A stretch of 64,000 nucleotides of DNA from Epiperipatus broadwayi. Taxonomy: Eukaryota > Onychophora > Udeonychophora > Euonychophora > Peripatidae. The translations under genes were made by a program, and so were the position numbers. The stretch is from contig JAQFVV010012396.1 of the NCBI GenBank assembly GCA_028023455.1, positions 23,634,330 to 23,698,329 of the forward strand. Reading direction: 5' to 3'. A model generated the notes under the pieces. That model searched no databases, was not told the origin of the DNA, and saw only the letters and a program-made list of their open reading frames with translations. Below, in pieces: positions 27,671-40,228 of the stretch; position 1 is the stretch's first letter; each line of letters opens with the position of its first letter.

Positions 27671-27879
27671 ATGGGTTGATATTTACTTTTACAGAAGAAA
27701 TTATCATTTAATAAAATCAACAATGAGTATTTCACTATTTTTTTACATATATGACACATTAATTTCAGTATATTTAAAAAAATCATTTAACATCATTTTT
27801 CTTTTCAAATCTTGTTTTCTTTTTTAAAAAAATTATGAACCATTTTTTATTTCAGTTTCCCTCCACCAATTAATATTTG

Positions 27880-28330
27880 AAAATAGTAGATATCTTCTGT
27901 CATATTCCAGATGCAATGATTACATCATCCATATTGTACTGGGTAAACCTCTACCCAATTTTAACTTTTGGCATACCTATCAAGCATGACGTGACTGTAG
28001 CTCTCAGAGTGAGATCTCAATACTAATTTTAATAGAAATATGCATTCGATAATTTAATTTATATTAACATATTATAAATTAAACAAGATATTGAACATGG
28101 TTGATTATTTTATTACCATGCCAGTGAATGTCAAAAGGTTAATTGCTGTATACCTTTGAAAGAGTGTGAATAATTCACATCTTTACGCACCACTCCCAGA
28201 CAGAGAAAATCCCCGACTGGAAGGATATACCACCTCCAACCCATTACATAACATATACCAACTTTCTAAGGCACAATAAAGTCATATCCCATTATGCTAT
28301 GCACAACCCTCTTATCTCAGGTGATATAAA
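27880..28330. other. Less AT-biased unidentified segment
   Basis: Two parts, 27.93-28.02 kb and 28.12-28.33 kb, are richer in C and G than their surroundings (for example CACCACTCCCAGACAGAG and CCCCGACTGGAAGG). They have no open frame or inverted ends that I can see. They may be fragments of an unrecognised repeat. Confidence 0.3.
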
Positions 28331-28594
28331 AAAGAAATTTTAAAGCCATTCTCAGAAATATATTTACTTTTGTTATATTTTAGGAAATGGAATAAAAATA
28401 AATATAACACTCAGCAATAAAATAAGTTATAAAACATTTATTACACAAATCAATTAATATTACTTAAACACCATTATCCCAACGCCAATTACATAAATAA
28501 AAGAAAATAAGATATTACTTAATCCATTTCCCTTAATTCATAAAAATGTTTGGATGAAGTGGTCTGAGTTCTATGCCCACACATTTATATTAGG

Positions 28595-28671
28595 CAATAT
28601 AAAAGGTAATATGAGATCATTAAATATTTGGTCAATATAAAAGGTAATATGAGATCATTAAATATTTGGTC
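28595..28671. repeat. Two-copy tandem duplication, period 38 bp
   Basis: The unit CAATATAAAAGGTAATATGA and its remainder occurs at 28595 and 28633 without visible differences. Confidence 0.9.
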
Positions 28672-29104
28672 ATGCATGTATGCTCATTTCTGCATTTATT
28701 CCACAGTTTAATAGTATTTTAAAATAGTGCATTAACATACACTTAAACACACAAAGAAACAAAGTAAAAACATCATTTTATGCACTTTGTCTTGACTTAA
28801 TATATATGAATTTGAATGGTTTGAGCATAAATATGATATGATGTAAGATGCACATACTCATCTTATAGTTTTTGTACATTTTAAAATAAATGTGGAAGAA
28901 TGACTAACTTAAAGACTCCTGCACTTAGCGGATAAATGACTTAACATATATCCACTACTGAAATATAAATTAGATCTCTGGCATAATTAGGTTTTAAATA
29001 TGTTATATAATGTAAACATATAAGTAGTAGTTTTAAAAAAATAATATTAAAAAGTTAAAACAATTTTTTTTAAAAAAAATAATATTAAAAAGTTGAAACA
29101 AATT

Positions 29105-29857
29105 TTACCCTCTGGTGTCTTAAGACTTCATCCAGGCTTGGGGGCTCTGAACATGCTATACACATCTGTTTACTAGAGTGGCAAGGACTTCTTTCTTTCA
29201 CTCTGTTGGTTTGGCGAGCTTCATTATCAATATCTGCTGGACCTGGGTGGATACATTTTAATGGCTTTGGACAGAACTGGATGGGTGCACTGAAGCTGGC
29301 TTCTACCCCATAATGATCTTGGTGATTGATGTAGAAAGGGTCTTCATCTTGTGATTGTTAATGCTGTGGCAATCGGATGAACACTGCTATTTACTTTCTT
29401 GGAAATAAATTCAGTAAAGACTTGGCTCTAGGATCTTTCTTAACAGTTCATGTCTTCTAAATTGTAGCCTGGATGTGAGCCGAGTGCAGCATACAACTGG
29501 AAGCAACAGGATCTTTTTAGCACCATAAGATTTCAGCAATTTCACTCTTCTCTGAACTGACTGTAGCTGTCACCATTCAATTATTAGGTCAGTATTCCAT
29601 AGCAGTGGTAATCTGCATAAGTAACCTCTGCTTTAATTGGGAGTCATAAAATATTTGCAGTGACTAAGATATAATGCAAGTTGGCCTGCAATGATCATGC
29701 AAGATATATTCTAAAAAGCTTAGATTGCTTTGAGAATCTCTCTTGTTATATCTCTGGAAGTCTCTCTGGGAAAACATAGAAGAATAACTCCAGCATGAGG
29801 TGAACAGTATATGTAGCACCTCCATTACATAGTTAATTTGTTTATCCTTCCCCCTTG
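29105..29857 (-). repeat. Candidate 3' LTR and polypurine tract
   Basis: On the minus strand a purine-rich CAAGGGGGAAGG (complement of 29846-29857) directly precedes a ~720-bp region that starts near TGTAATGGAGG and is much less AT-rich than the background. A polypurine tract followed by TG is the expected 3' LTR junction of the Ty3/gypsy element upstream (RT at 30.7-31.07 kb). No second LTR copy was found beyond 32 kb, so the assignment is tentative. It could instead be an unrelated repeat. Confidence 0.35.
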
Positions 29858-30203
29858 AACAATTGCCTCAAGCATTTAAAATAATTCACATAGCTTTCTT
29901 TTAAAGAATATTATTTTTAATTAATTTATATATTATTTTTAATTTAATTTCATCTGGGTGACTTAGACCACTATACTGACATCATCAGTTTCAAATTTAA
30001 ATACAAAAAAAAATTATTTTGCTACGGATTAAAATTAAACATAGCTATAGAACAAATAAACAAGATTTTTCTATCTCTGCATCGGCATCCAAATTCTTTG
30101 AACTCTTTTGTTTGTAAAAATAAGAGTACAAAGCAGGATGGCCATTTATAGATTAGTGGTATTTTTTTTTTTGGAAAAACAATGGCCACCTGACTTTTCT
30201 TAA

Positions 30204-30301
30204 TGCATTAATATAGAAAATCTGCTAATTAAAAATATATATATACATAGACTGCATTAATATAGAAAATCTGCTAATTAAAAATATATATATACATAGA
30301 C
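30204..30301. repeat. Two-copy tandem duplication, period 49 bp
   Basis: The unit starting TGCATTAATATAGAAAATCT occurs at 30204 and 30253 and appears identical, including its TA run. It lies within the deleted 3' half of the gypsy remnant. Confidence 0.9.
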
Positions 30302-30654
30302 TGTTGGAACACATGTAAACAACTTTTTACAGAAAAAAAAAGATATCCAATTATAAATGTAGTATGTTTACATTTATTAAAATAACAAAATAAAATGAAC
30401 CAAAAATATTGTATGCATATATAATATAATATTATGCATCAATTTACAATTTAGGAGTTAATATTATTGAGTGTGTGTAGGTAATTTATTCCATTTTATA
30501 ATGTTTATATCATAGCTAAGTAAATTAATAATTGTAAATATATATAACTGAGCTGTAGCTTCAACAACAGCCACCTTGTGTGTGGTCCACTCATAGAGTG
30601 ACTGGAACATGATAGATGATGACTAGTTCTTAATATCAGATGTTAATATCTGGT

Positions 30655-31070
30655 CTAAAGATTTGAAGAGTCCTGCATCACTATTTTTAATCCCAAAGCT
30701 ATTCTATTAAAATGGTATGAAATCCAATTATATGAGAAAACCATGTATTGATATGTCAGCAGGATATAATTTTATCTGCCAATAACTGGCAGTCAAATCC
30801 AATGTGGTAAAAATGGTTTTCCCTTTAAATTTGGTCAGCAAATCATTAATGGATAAAGGAATATGTTGGTCTGGCAAGACAATTTGATTTAATTGCATTT
30901 TATTTAAACAAGTCTAATGGAACCAAACATTTTTATGATAGCCAGAGGATTGTTATATTGTGACAATTATTACTGGATTAAAATGTGCCTGGTACAATAG
31001 GATGTATTCAATCCTAATCCTATGCTCAGACCCTTTTATAATCCCAGGTATATTAGAAAAAATAGACTTG
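30655..31070 (-). pseudogene. Ty3/gypsy reverse transcriptase, fingers-palm remnant
   Basis: In largely one frame the minus strand reads PGIIKGSEHRIRIEYI, YQAHFNPVIIV, then KMQLNQIVLPDQHIPLSI, NDLL and FTTLDLTASYWQI. These correspond to the segment before the RT (G...EH.I), the S-P-V-V-x-V block, the LN-x-x-T-x-x-D-x-Y-P-L-P stretch, and the F-x-x-L-D-L block whose Asp is catalytic, with the following GYxQI. A shifted NSFGIKNS after it matches the M-P-F-G-L-x-N-A-P block. Stops and a frameshift break the frame, and the Y-x-D-D part is not found. Confidence 0.75.
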
Positions 31071-31399
31071 TATCAGTAAAAAAGACTTCTAGACTATTTT
31101 GTCATATCCTTTATTTTATATGTATTCTCTAAGCTTGTCAGTCACCTCCTGAAATTCAGAAATTGCATTTGCATGCAACATACCTCAATGAACTGGCACA
31201 AAACTTAATGCCAAATAGTTATAACATCCCCTTCACAAGCAACTTTACAGGTTTTGTAATCCATTATGCATTCCATCATGCATAAAATTGGAACCTAATA
31301 TTATCTCATGTACTAATACTTTTAGAATAACTTGGCCTTTTTGCTGTTTACTAAAATAACTTGCACTCACAGGTAGAGTTCAAATATTAGGGTTTTGAT

Positions 31400-31500
31400 C
31401 ACATATTCATAAGTAGCCTCTGACGTCATTAATATCTGACTGGTGGAGTCAAATAGCATACATACTTTTATGTGATTCAGTTGCATTGGCATTTTGGAAC
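31400..31500 (-). pseudogene. Retroviral-type aspartic protease remnant
   Basis: The minus strand reads VCMLFDSTSQILMTSEATYE. Retrotransposon aspartic proteases carry h-h-h-D-[ST]-G-[SA] at the active site, and several Ty3/gypsy and BEL families read LFDSGSQ. Here the Gly position is Thr, which would be expected to destroy activity. Its place between Gag-like and RT segments supports the call. Confidence 0.5.
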
Positions 31501-31674
31501 ATTTCTACAATGAGAAATTTGCTGTCTCCCTATCCCATTGAAAAAAATAATTGATCTATCTTTTTTGTCACAGCTGGGTTTTTATCTCATTTCTCTGTTT
31601 CCCCTAAGGTCTTAGATTGCTCCCTGTTTTCTCCCACTTTAAGATGATGATAGCTTGTGCTCTATTTTTCTATT

Positions 31675-31990
31675 CTTTATACACTGCCTGCTGGTTTTCT
31701 CTGCTTTTTATAGCATGGGAGATGCTGTCTTGCTTTTTTGTTTTTCATGATGACCTTGTTGGCCCACTTTACTATACTCTCTTTGAAGGCCTTTTGATTC
31801 TCTTTCCTTTTATTCAATTCAGCCTTGGTTTCTATCATTTCATTCCTGAATTCCTTCATCTCACCCTTGACTTCCTTCATTTTATTTTTGAATTTCCCTC
31901 ATTTCTCCATTGAATTCCTTTATTAGTTCTGTAAACATGTCCAGTAAGACTGATGCAATATCCTCTTTTGTTTGTCTATTGCTGTTTTTT
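31675..31990 (-). pseudogene. Gag-like coiled-coil region of the second Ty3/gypsy element
   Basis: A 67-codon open stretch on the minus strand (31677-31880) is very rich in Lys and Glu (MKEVKGEMKEFRNEMIETKA and onward) with heptad-like spacing. That predicts a coiled coil, as found in the N-terminal part of many Ty3/gypsy Gag proteins. Upstream codons are broken. Identification depends on its position before the protease and RT remnants. A coiled coil alone is not diagnostic. Confidence 0.4.
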
Positions 31991-32009
31991 GACATTTTGT
32001 TACTAATTA

Positions 32010-34650
32010 TCTTGATGCTTTTTAGGTTTATATTGTATTTTTATTTTCTGCTTACAACTCATATATTGAAGCAGATAATCTGAAGCTCAGATTATGCTTC
32101 ACGAGTATCAATAATCATTGTACTATATAACAGGATTGAAAGTCTCTCTCTCCTTGCTTGTACACATGCTCGCTATTTACCCCCCAAAAAATTTTCTTTT
32201 CACTTCAATATTAATCCCATTTTGATAGAGATAAATTAATGATTTGAAAAAGTGAATCAATAGAGTCATGGACATGCTATGAGAGATAGATTTAATTACA
32301 ATATACACACTTTTAATGTACTAAGACTGTATATATGAATTAATTGGGAAATATGTATATAAAGATTTATATATTTTATTCATCAAGGTGGCACAAAATA
32401 ACAAAATCGGTTGGGAATTTCTAGAAACATTACCATAAAATTTAAAACAAAAAAAAAGGGGGGGGGGATTAATTAGTATAAGTCAAATAAATCAAAAGTG
32501 CTATGAATAAAAGTCACTTTGCTATTAACATTTAATTAATCTATCTTTACAAATACTAAAATAGAATGTAAAACAATCGTTCAAGAATTTTTCAGACCGA
32601 TTGTATTATCTTAAATTCCTTATAAAACAAAGGTGGGCTTGCTATAGAAAATTAGCTATTATATCAAAATTATATATCATTTCAGGCCACAAGTTCAAAG
32701 TGCATTACAACATTCCAAGGGATCATATAAATAGTGCAAAAATTGGATGGATTGATTATTATTCTTTTGGCTTTTCAAGGGTTAGTTTTTTCAAAAAAGA
32801 GCTTGTTTAAATGATTTCACGCCATCCATTACTATAGCCATGACTGAGGAGTAAACCATCACACCTTTTATTTGGCCATTCCTGAGCCACTCTCTATGGA
32901 AATGCTTCTGGAACTTAAATGAAACCTTGAACTCTTTAACTGTGCCCTGAACTTGATTTAGAAAAGCATGCTACCTGCTGTTAATTTCTGACCACATCAA
33001 AATAATGAACTGTTACACCAGCATGGACTTTCATTTTAAGTAAGTATTATGAAGGTAATAATGCTGCATCACCTTTATCTTCTATATCTTATGCATATTC
33101 ATTGTAACTAACATTTAATGTAATCTAAATGCAGAATTTTATAAAAGTAACTTACTTATGTAGTAATCTTTCATCCACTTTCCATGATTATTTATAAATT
33201 AATCATATAATTCTCTATTAGCCTCGCAAATTTTTTATAGTAAAATGATGCGGCATTGCTTTTCTATCTAATTATAATATGTATTTCTTTTTATTTCGTT
33301 GAAATAATATGCCATTAATTTATTCCCCAACTCTGCAAATGTGTTTAAATTTAGTTAAGTCTCCTGTTATTTAAAAAGAAGGAGCGTCATTTAATTAATT
33401 AAGTTCTTGATTATAAAGTTGTACATTTGCTGGGTTGGAAAATTTTAAAATGTTATTTTTCTTTGTATATTATTATTGCAGTTTGGTGAAGAGGGAAAAC
33501 ATTTCCCAAATTAATAAAAAAAAAAAAAGTAAATGATTTAAGATCGCAGATTTGGGAAAATTAAAAAGTAAAGATTTTATATATGTTTCATATGCCATTT
33601 TATGTTTCAAAATCGCCTAAATATTCTCAGCCAGATAAATCATAATGAATACTATTAAAATTTTGTTTGTCACTTTGTGTCCAATCCTAAAATAATGTTA
33701 AAATTGAAGTTAGATGACATAGTGTGAGAGAAAATTGAGTTCTATATTTTAAATTTAGTAAAAGAAAAGAAAACTATTACAGAGAGAAATCAATCTTATA
33801 TTTCAAAATACGTATCATAATGTTCGTTATCTTTAAATAAGTCAGCTTAAATAATTTGATCATACCATTAAGAAAAGGAATAAAAAATAAGGTAGAGTAA
33901 CGGCGGTTCTAATGTGCGAGCTGGTTTTATATTAACGAAATTCATTTACGGGATACGATGGTGTGCTTATGAGAGTAGCGAATGGAAATGCGATTTTTGT
34001 TTCGCATTATATGAGACTGACTTGTCACACTCCAAATTTACCAAGATCGGTCATTGGAATGAAGAAATATTCAGCCTGAATGTGATTGCACTGATGGTGC
34101 AAAAATCTCACTATTAATCAAGCCCAAGATCCAGGGTCTATTCCCCTATCATGGACTGGAAGCTACGAATAAATGGCTCGGGACTTTTCCAATGCTACAT
34201 TGGACGAATAGCACACAATTAAGAAATAGACCAACCTTAGCAATGCTTGGACAATATATATATATAATAATTATTTCTAATGCTTAAAATTAACCCAAAG
34301 TATTAGTTATCACTTGAGCTGAAATACACGTATTTAATTGCTGTTGCTGAATTTTATATTTAAATTTATAAATTAATATGCTAGTATCTGATTTTGGATA
34401 ATTAAAATGCTCAGTATACCCTTCCCTTACATTCTATCTGAAATCTCAAATCTTTATTGATGTATAACGTCCTAACGCAATAAACTATTGCGTAAATAAA
34501 ATGTTGGTAACCCATTCCCAGTTAAGTGATTGTTTATAAAAACTTATATATATTTGCTTGTAACATTAGGCTGATAATATTTAGCGTACTATTCAATTAC
34601 TGTAATCCCTCTTTTACTCCATTAATGCAATAATAAAGAATTAGTGGCAT
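32010..34650. other. Non-coding or unidentified stretch
   Basis: No gene can be supported. Three parts are less AT-biased (32.65-33.05, 33.90-34.25 and 34.97-35.25 kb), and one holds an open frame of 67 codons at 33914-34117 with several Cys and Trp. I recognise no domain in it. These may be remnants of unrecognised repeats or of an exon. Confidence 0.35.
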
Positions 34651-34658
34651 ACCATTGA

Positions 34659-34850
34659 AACCGCACTATTCATAAATGTACTGAATAAAGGTGTATCTGT
34701 TTAAATATATACGTATAAAACCGCACTGTTAATAAAGGTATTGAATACAATTATATCTGTTTAAATATATGTATACGACCGTCCTGTACATAAATGTATT
34801 TAAAGAATATTATATACTTGTTTTTAATATATGTATAAAACTATGAAAAA
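34659..34850. repeat. Diverged tandem array, ~60-bp unit, three copies
   Basis: Each unit has the order ACCGCACT (GACCGTCCT in the third), ATAAAGGTATTGAATA-like, then ATCTGTTTAAATATAT. Units start near 34659, 34720 and 34779. The third copy is the most diverged. Confidence 0.7.
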
Positions 34851-35034
34851 TGTAACTGTTGTAATGGGAGGCTAATATTAATATTTATATTTAAATGTAA
34901 TATATATCTATTTACGCTTAATATGCGTATTATTAAATGTATTTAAAATCTTACTCTGGAGTCATTGCCTATACTATTGGTTATGCTTTTCCACACACAT
35001 TTATACGTACCCCGGAGACATAAACAATTTATAA

Positions 35035-35110
35035 TTGATAACTATTATATAGATCGGGCCAGTTGCCTAATTAGAGTCTTTTTGTTTGACCGCTGAGCTG
35101 CCGGCCGGAA
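35035..35110 (-). repeat. tRNA-like SINE head fragment
   Basis: The minus strand contains a strong box A, GGCAGCTCAGCGGTCAAAC (about 35090-35105), inside a GC-rich patch starting CCGGCCGG. A weak box B-like GGCCCGATCTA follows about 40 nt later. It is a decayed tRNA-derived element at best. Confidence 0.35.
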
Positions 35111-35255
35111 ATAATTAAATATGACGTATCATCAGTATTGCTAATCATAAGTAAAGAGGCCTAGAGTGTCCCTGACTTATGTATCTTGTACAGAATCTGG
35201 CTCGAGGTACTCAGGCTGGAATTCCAGGTCCGGTTGTATGAATTACGCAAATATA

Positions 35256-35400
35256 TTAAATTGATTTTATTTTCCTGCAACTCTTATATATATTTAAATA
35301 CTATATTGATTTTATTTTCTGCTAATAAGTCATATATATATATATATTAAATTGATTTTATTTTTAGCAATAACTTGCATATATATATACAATACTGATT
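35256..35400. repeat. Diverged tandem array around TTGATTTTATTTT
   Basis: The blocks ATTGATTTTATTTT recur at about 35259, 35306 and 35350, each followed by a short C/A-containing stretch and a TATATAT run. A fourth weak copy starts at about 35394. Unit length varies from 44 to 48 bp because the TA runs differ. Confidence 0.65.
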
Positions 35401-35916
35401 TGAATTTTTGGTGAAAGTCAACAACAATTTTTATTTTCGGTTTTTCTTAAAAAAAAATAATTCTCTAGTTTTACTTAAACTGTTTAGTATTTCAATTAAT
35501 GTTATGCTTGCCAATATTTCTTTCCCTTGCAGTCATGGTTGCTGTTTGATTCTTAATTTTGATACCTGTTTGCCTACTTCAACTCCCTGCTAAAACATAT
35601 CAATGGAATAAACACTCTTTCAATTGACAAATGAAAAGAAAACATTCATGTTTTTTTTTCTTTTTAAAAAAATAATTAAGGATTTATCTCAGGTTATGAA
35701 TTTTATTTTCAACTTCACTTTGGGCCATTGGACCAAGTCAAAGTTCCATTTTGGAACATCATTGTACTGGTCAAAACTTTTTGTATCTGTTAAATTTTTA
35801 TATTTATATAAATCCTGGTTACTAAAGGAGTTTTGAATCATTTGTACTATACATACAAGCATAACAAATTAACATTTATGATATGACCAGATCATTCCTT
35901 TTTAATTTAATAAATA

Positions 35917-36053
35917 GGCAAAACTCTCCATACAGTAGTGCCACCCTGTGCCAACCAAAGTAATCAATGGATGCCAGATGGCTTGTGCATAAAATCCCCA
36001 TCTAGTGCTTACTCATCCAATATCCCCATATTAGTTTCTGGCTTGTGGCCGTC
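35917..36053 (+). repeat. Foldback element F1, single arm
   Basis: This is one complete arm of the F1 family: GGCAAAACTCTCCATACAGT, GCCACCCTGTGCCAACC, GTAATCAATGGATGCCAGA, CTTGTGCATAAAATCCCCAT, CTCATCCAATATC and TTAGTTTCTGGCTTGTGGCC. It stops at the family centre with no second arm, so it is a half element. It gives the cleanest view of an arm for building a consensus. Confidence 0.8.
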
Positions 36054-36059
36054 AAATAT

Positions 36060-37220
36060 TATAAAAAATGTGATTATATTTCCTGTTCAATCTAACTTTG
36101 AGTCATATTATAAGTGATATAAAACAGGACTATTTTTTCTTGTGACAGCTTTCATTTATTAATTTCAGGTACCGTGTTCAATGGACCATATTAGCTAAAC
36201 ATACCGTCACAAGGCTAATTAATAAAGACTGAAATTTTCTCTTTTCTTTCTAATTACAGTATTTATTTATTTTTATGCAAACATGCAGTATTTTTTTTTG
36301 TTATCGGATTTCTATTTACAGAGATTATTGTAAATTAATTATGTGTATTAGCATTTGTACATATAGTAATCATAAATAATGAATATTTTTTTAATTTTAA
36401 TTACTAAATAGATTTAATAAACAAGCAAATACACACTATAAATACAAAAATATTTATTAATATTACTGTAATAAATATTATTGGTCTTTAATATATAGAT
36501 ACAACATTACATATAATAGATATATAACACATTCTTAGTTACAAATTTAGTTAGGTGTTCTATTCACAAAAAATTTTAATCCATCTGTCTTATTAGCTTA
36601 TTAAAAGTTTATATTATTAGTTAGTATAACCATTAAAGTTAGGCATAGAGCTCTTATTCATCTTATCTATTATTTCTTTGATTAGATTAAATGATTGGTA
36701 TAATAGGTGCTTACCATTGCCATAGGTTTATTATTTTGATTAACTTAGAGTTCCATTACATCTGGTTGAAGTGTTGTTTTTTATTAGCTTTCTAGGGTAC
36801 TGGTATTAGGTGGGATGGCTTATTGAATTAAGGCTCCCTCTGCACTTTAAACTAATAAGAAAACATTGATTCCTGTATCTGCTTAGCAGTGAATCTAGGT
36901 TGAATTATTCCCACAGGTAAAAACCAATATATGACAAAACATTTTTGTACAGCTTTTTGACTCTTTCTCTATGAAACACTGCTTAATGAAAAATACAACA
37001 TTCTAATTTCAAGAATTCATGAACAGTATTATTGAAGCAAAGAAGGGATGAATTCAAGTTGGAGTCATCTTTTTGTAGCAATGGTCTGATTCCATCATGC
37101 ATATACCTATTCACATTTTTCTTTACCTCTTCTGGAATTTGATTCCCTCACAAAGCTTATTTTTATTATAATTAATTTACAATATTAATTATAATTTATG
37201 TTCAATACATGATTTTATAT
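36060..37220. other. AT-rich, unidentified stretch
   Basis: Nothing is recognised with confidence. The part at 36.7-37.15 kb is less AT-biased and may be an old coding remnant of a transposable element, but no motif is readable. Confidence 0.35.
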
Positions 37221-37399
37221 TATCATTAATATAACATTCATTTTTAGTTTGTGGACTAACACAATTTCACCAACCAAAATAAATGAATACTTTACAAAAT
37301 TTAAACAATGTTTGATTTAATACAATCTCAGACTTTTATTTCTTTTTTTATTTACTAAGTTTACATTAGCAATCAACATTTAGATCAGCTTTTTTTAAT

Positions 37400-37756
37400 T
37401 AAGAAAAAGAAATATCACACCTCCTTTCCCCTCTAATTACAGTTAATTGCATTTTTTTCTTATCTAAAAAAAATCTACATGAAAATTTTCTTTGATTATC
37501 AGGTAGTTACAATAAAAATAATAAATCTTGGTTATTAAATATAAATCTACATTATTTATACATATCACTATTATATTTTATAAAATACATTTTTTTTCTG
37601 AAAAATCTTCTTTTGTGGTAGAATGTCAAATACACATTGTACCAATAATTATGGAACAATATATTTCTCCAAATTGTATTATGTTTAACTTTTTTAATAA
37701 TTTAATATATTTGTATTATTTTATCTATATCATTATAGTTTTAAATGTGTATTAAT

Positions 37757-37757
<1 letters not shown>
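37400..37757 (+). mobile_element. Non-LTR element X, 3' end, + strand
   Basis: The terminal ~80 bp (TTTTTTAATAATTTAATATA through TTTTAAATGTGTATTAATCA) match the complement of 41536-41620 closely and end at the same point in a TAA-type microsatellite. Two independent copies ending identically before a simple-repeat tail is the pattern of LINE or SINE 3' ends. No coding sequence is readable further upstream, so the class is uncertain. Confidence 0.55.
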
Positions 37758-38655
<898 letters not shown>

Positions 38656-38779
38656 GTTAATAAATTAGATGGAAACATAAAACTTACAATAGAAAGGAAA
38701 AAAAACAAGTTACCATATTTAGATATTATATTGATAAAGTTATATTCTTTATGTAAGTATAAAATATAGACATGAATAT

Positions 38780-40072
38780 ATAAAAACATGAATATGAATA
38801 ATAATAATGTAGCTAATTGGAATTTGAATATAGAAAAAAAAAGCAAAATTAATAGTATTACTTCAAGAATGTATAGAGCTATAAATTATTACTCAAATAG
38901 AGAATATTATAGTAAGAAAATAGAATTAATAACTAAAAAATTTAAAATTAATGATTACATGTGGGGTTCATATTGACGTTAGGTCAACATGGGTGTGACA
39001 AGAATCTCGGCCTCAGGGTGGCCTTTGAGCATTCCATCATCAGATTTTCAATTGGATGGATGGTTGAAGAGTTGGAGTGTGGAATAGAGTGAAGCCTGCT
39101 CATTAAAGTATGAAGATTATCTATCTTAATATATATCTGAGCACTTATAGTATATATGTGTAGAGATGATAATCTGGACCAACTGATGATTGCTGGTTTA
39201 GCATGAAATATGTATATTGGTGATTATTTATCTTTTCAACATATATATGTTTAAGTGTATCAGTGTTATTAGATAGAGTGGAGAATAGTGGGTCTTGTGA
39301 AAGTCTGTGCTCATATACCCTATATATAAAACAAAAAAAAATTTAATAAAATTAGAGAAAGTAATCATAAAAAGGATAAATGCAATAAAGATAAATATAT
39401 AGGGATAATAACATATAATGACAATACTGTAAGAAATATAAACAAAATTATCTGTAAGATTAATAACAAATTTAATAATGTGATAATATTTAAAATAATA
39501 AATGGAGATAAAAAACAATATACTTAATATATTTGCTAATAAATACATAGAAAATATAGAAAATTATATAAATGGAGTATATAAAAAGATTTTAAATTTT
39601 ATCAAGATAAAAATATTAGAAATAATTAAGTCGTATAACAAAAAAATCAATATATACAAGATTAACTCAGCATAAATATTATAAAAGATCACCTATTTAT
39701 TTACATTTATTGGAGACAGGAAATAAATTTTGAAAAATAGTATTAAGATAATTATACTAGAAATACAAGAGAGAGAAAGATTAGAAAAGCTATATTAATT
39801 AGATATATTAGTCATCTTTAAACAAAGAATTGGGTTTGAAAATATTAATTTTATAGAGATATTTTTTTATTAATAAAATAAAAATATATACATTAAAAAT
39901 TATGTAAGATATAGTTTTAAAAGAAGTTCATAAAGAGAATGAAGGTGATAATGCAAAAAACTTAAAATTATTTTACTTATAGTTATATAGAAATTGTTGA
40001 GTTTAAAAAAGCTGAAGTTAATTAACAAGAATTAAAAACTCTGAAGATATTGAATTATATAAATATTATAGT
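38780..40072 (+). mobile_element. Non-LTR element Y, second copy, + strand, interrupted
   Basis: This is the same element as 37946-38655 in the opposite orientation, so the two lie head to head. Similarity runs to about 38957, is broken by an R1 insertion, and resumes at about 39400 through to AAATATTATA at 40070, where the microsatellite begins. Lys/Asn-rich frames with many stops remain. Open stretches here (for example 38788-38976) are fragments of the element rather than genes. Confidence 0.7.
38961..39320 (+). repeat. R1 dispersed repeat, inserted in element Y
   Basis: The blocks TGGATGGTTGAAGAGTTGG, GAAGCCTGCTCATTAA, CTGAGCACTTATAG, ATCTGGACCAACTGATGA, GGTTTAGCATGAAAT, TGGTGATTATTTATC and GAAAGTCTGTGCTCA follow the R1 order. 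The host element Y flanks it on both sides, so this copy shows how far R1 extends. The unit includes the GC-richer TTGACGTTAGGTCAACATGG (with a TTGACGTTAGGTCAA near-palindrome) and CTCGGCCTCAGGGTGGCC at its left part. Length is about 350 bp. Confidence 0.75.

Positions 40073-40228
<156 letters not shown>

Larger units (their letters stand above)
29846..31990 (-). mobile_element. Second Ty3/gypsy-like retrotransposon, internally deleted
   Basis: Reading the minus strand from 31.99 kb downward gives a coiled-coil Gag-like segment, a protease-like FDSTSQ motif (31.44-31.46 kb), then reverse transcriptase blocks (30.65-31.07 kb). Only about 0.8 kb separates the RT from the putative polypurine tract. 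That is too short for the rest of RT, RNase H and integrase, so the 3' half of pol is missing. It is distinct in sequence from the 7.7-14.4 kb element. Confidence 0.65.

Noticed and set aside
33914-34117. 67-codon Cys/Trp-containing open frame
   Set aside because: No motif pattern such as a zinc finger is completed, and length is within chance expectation for this window.
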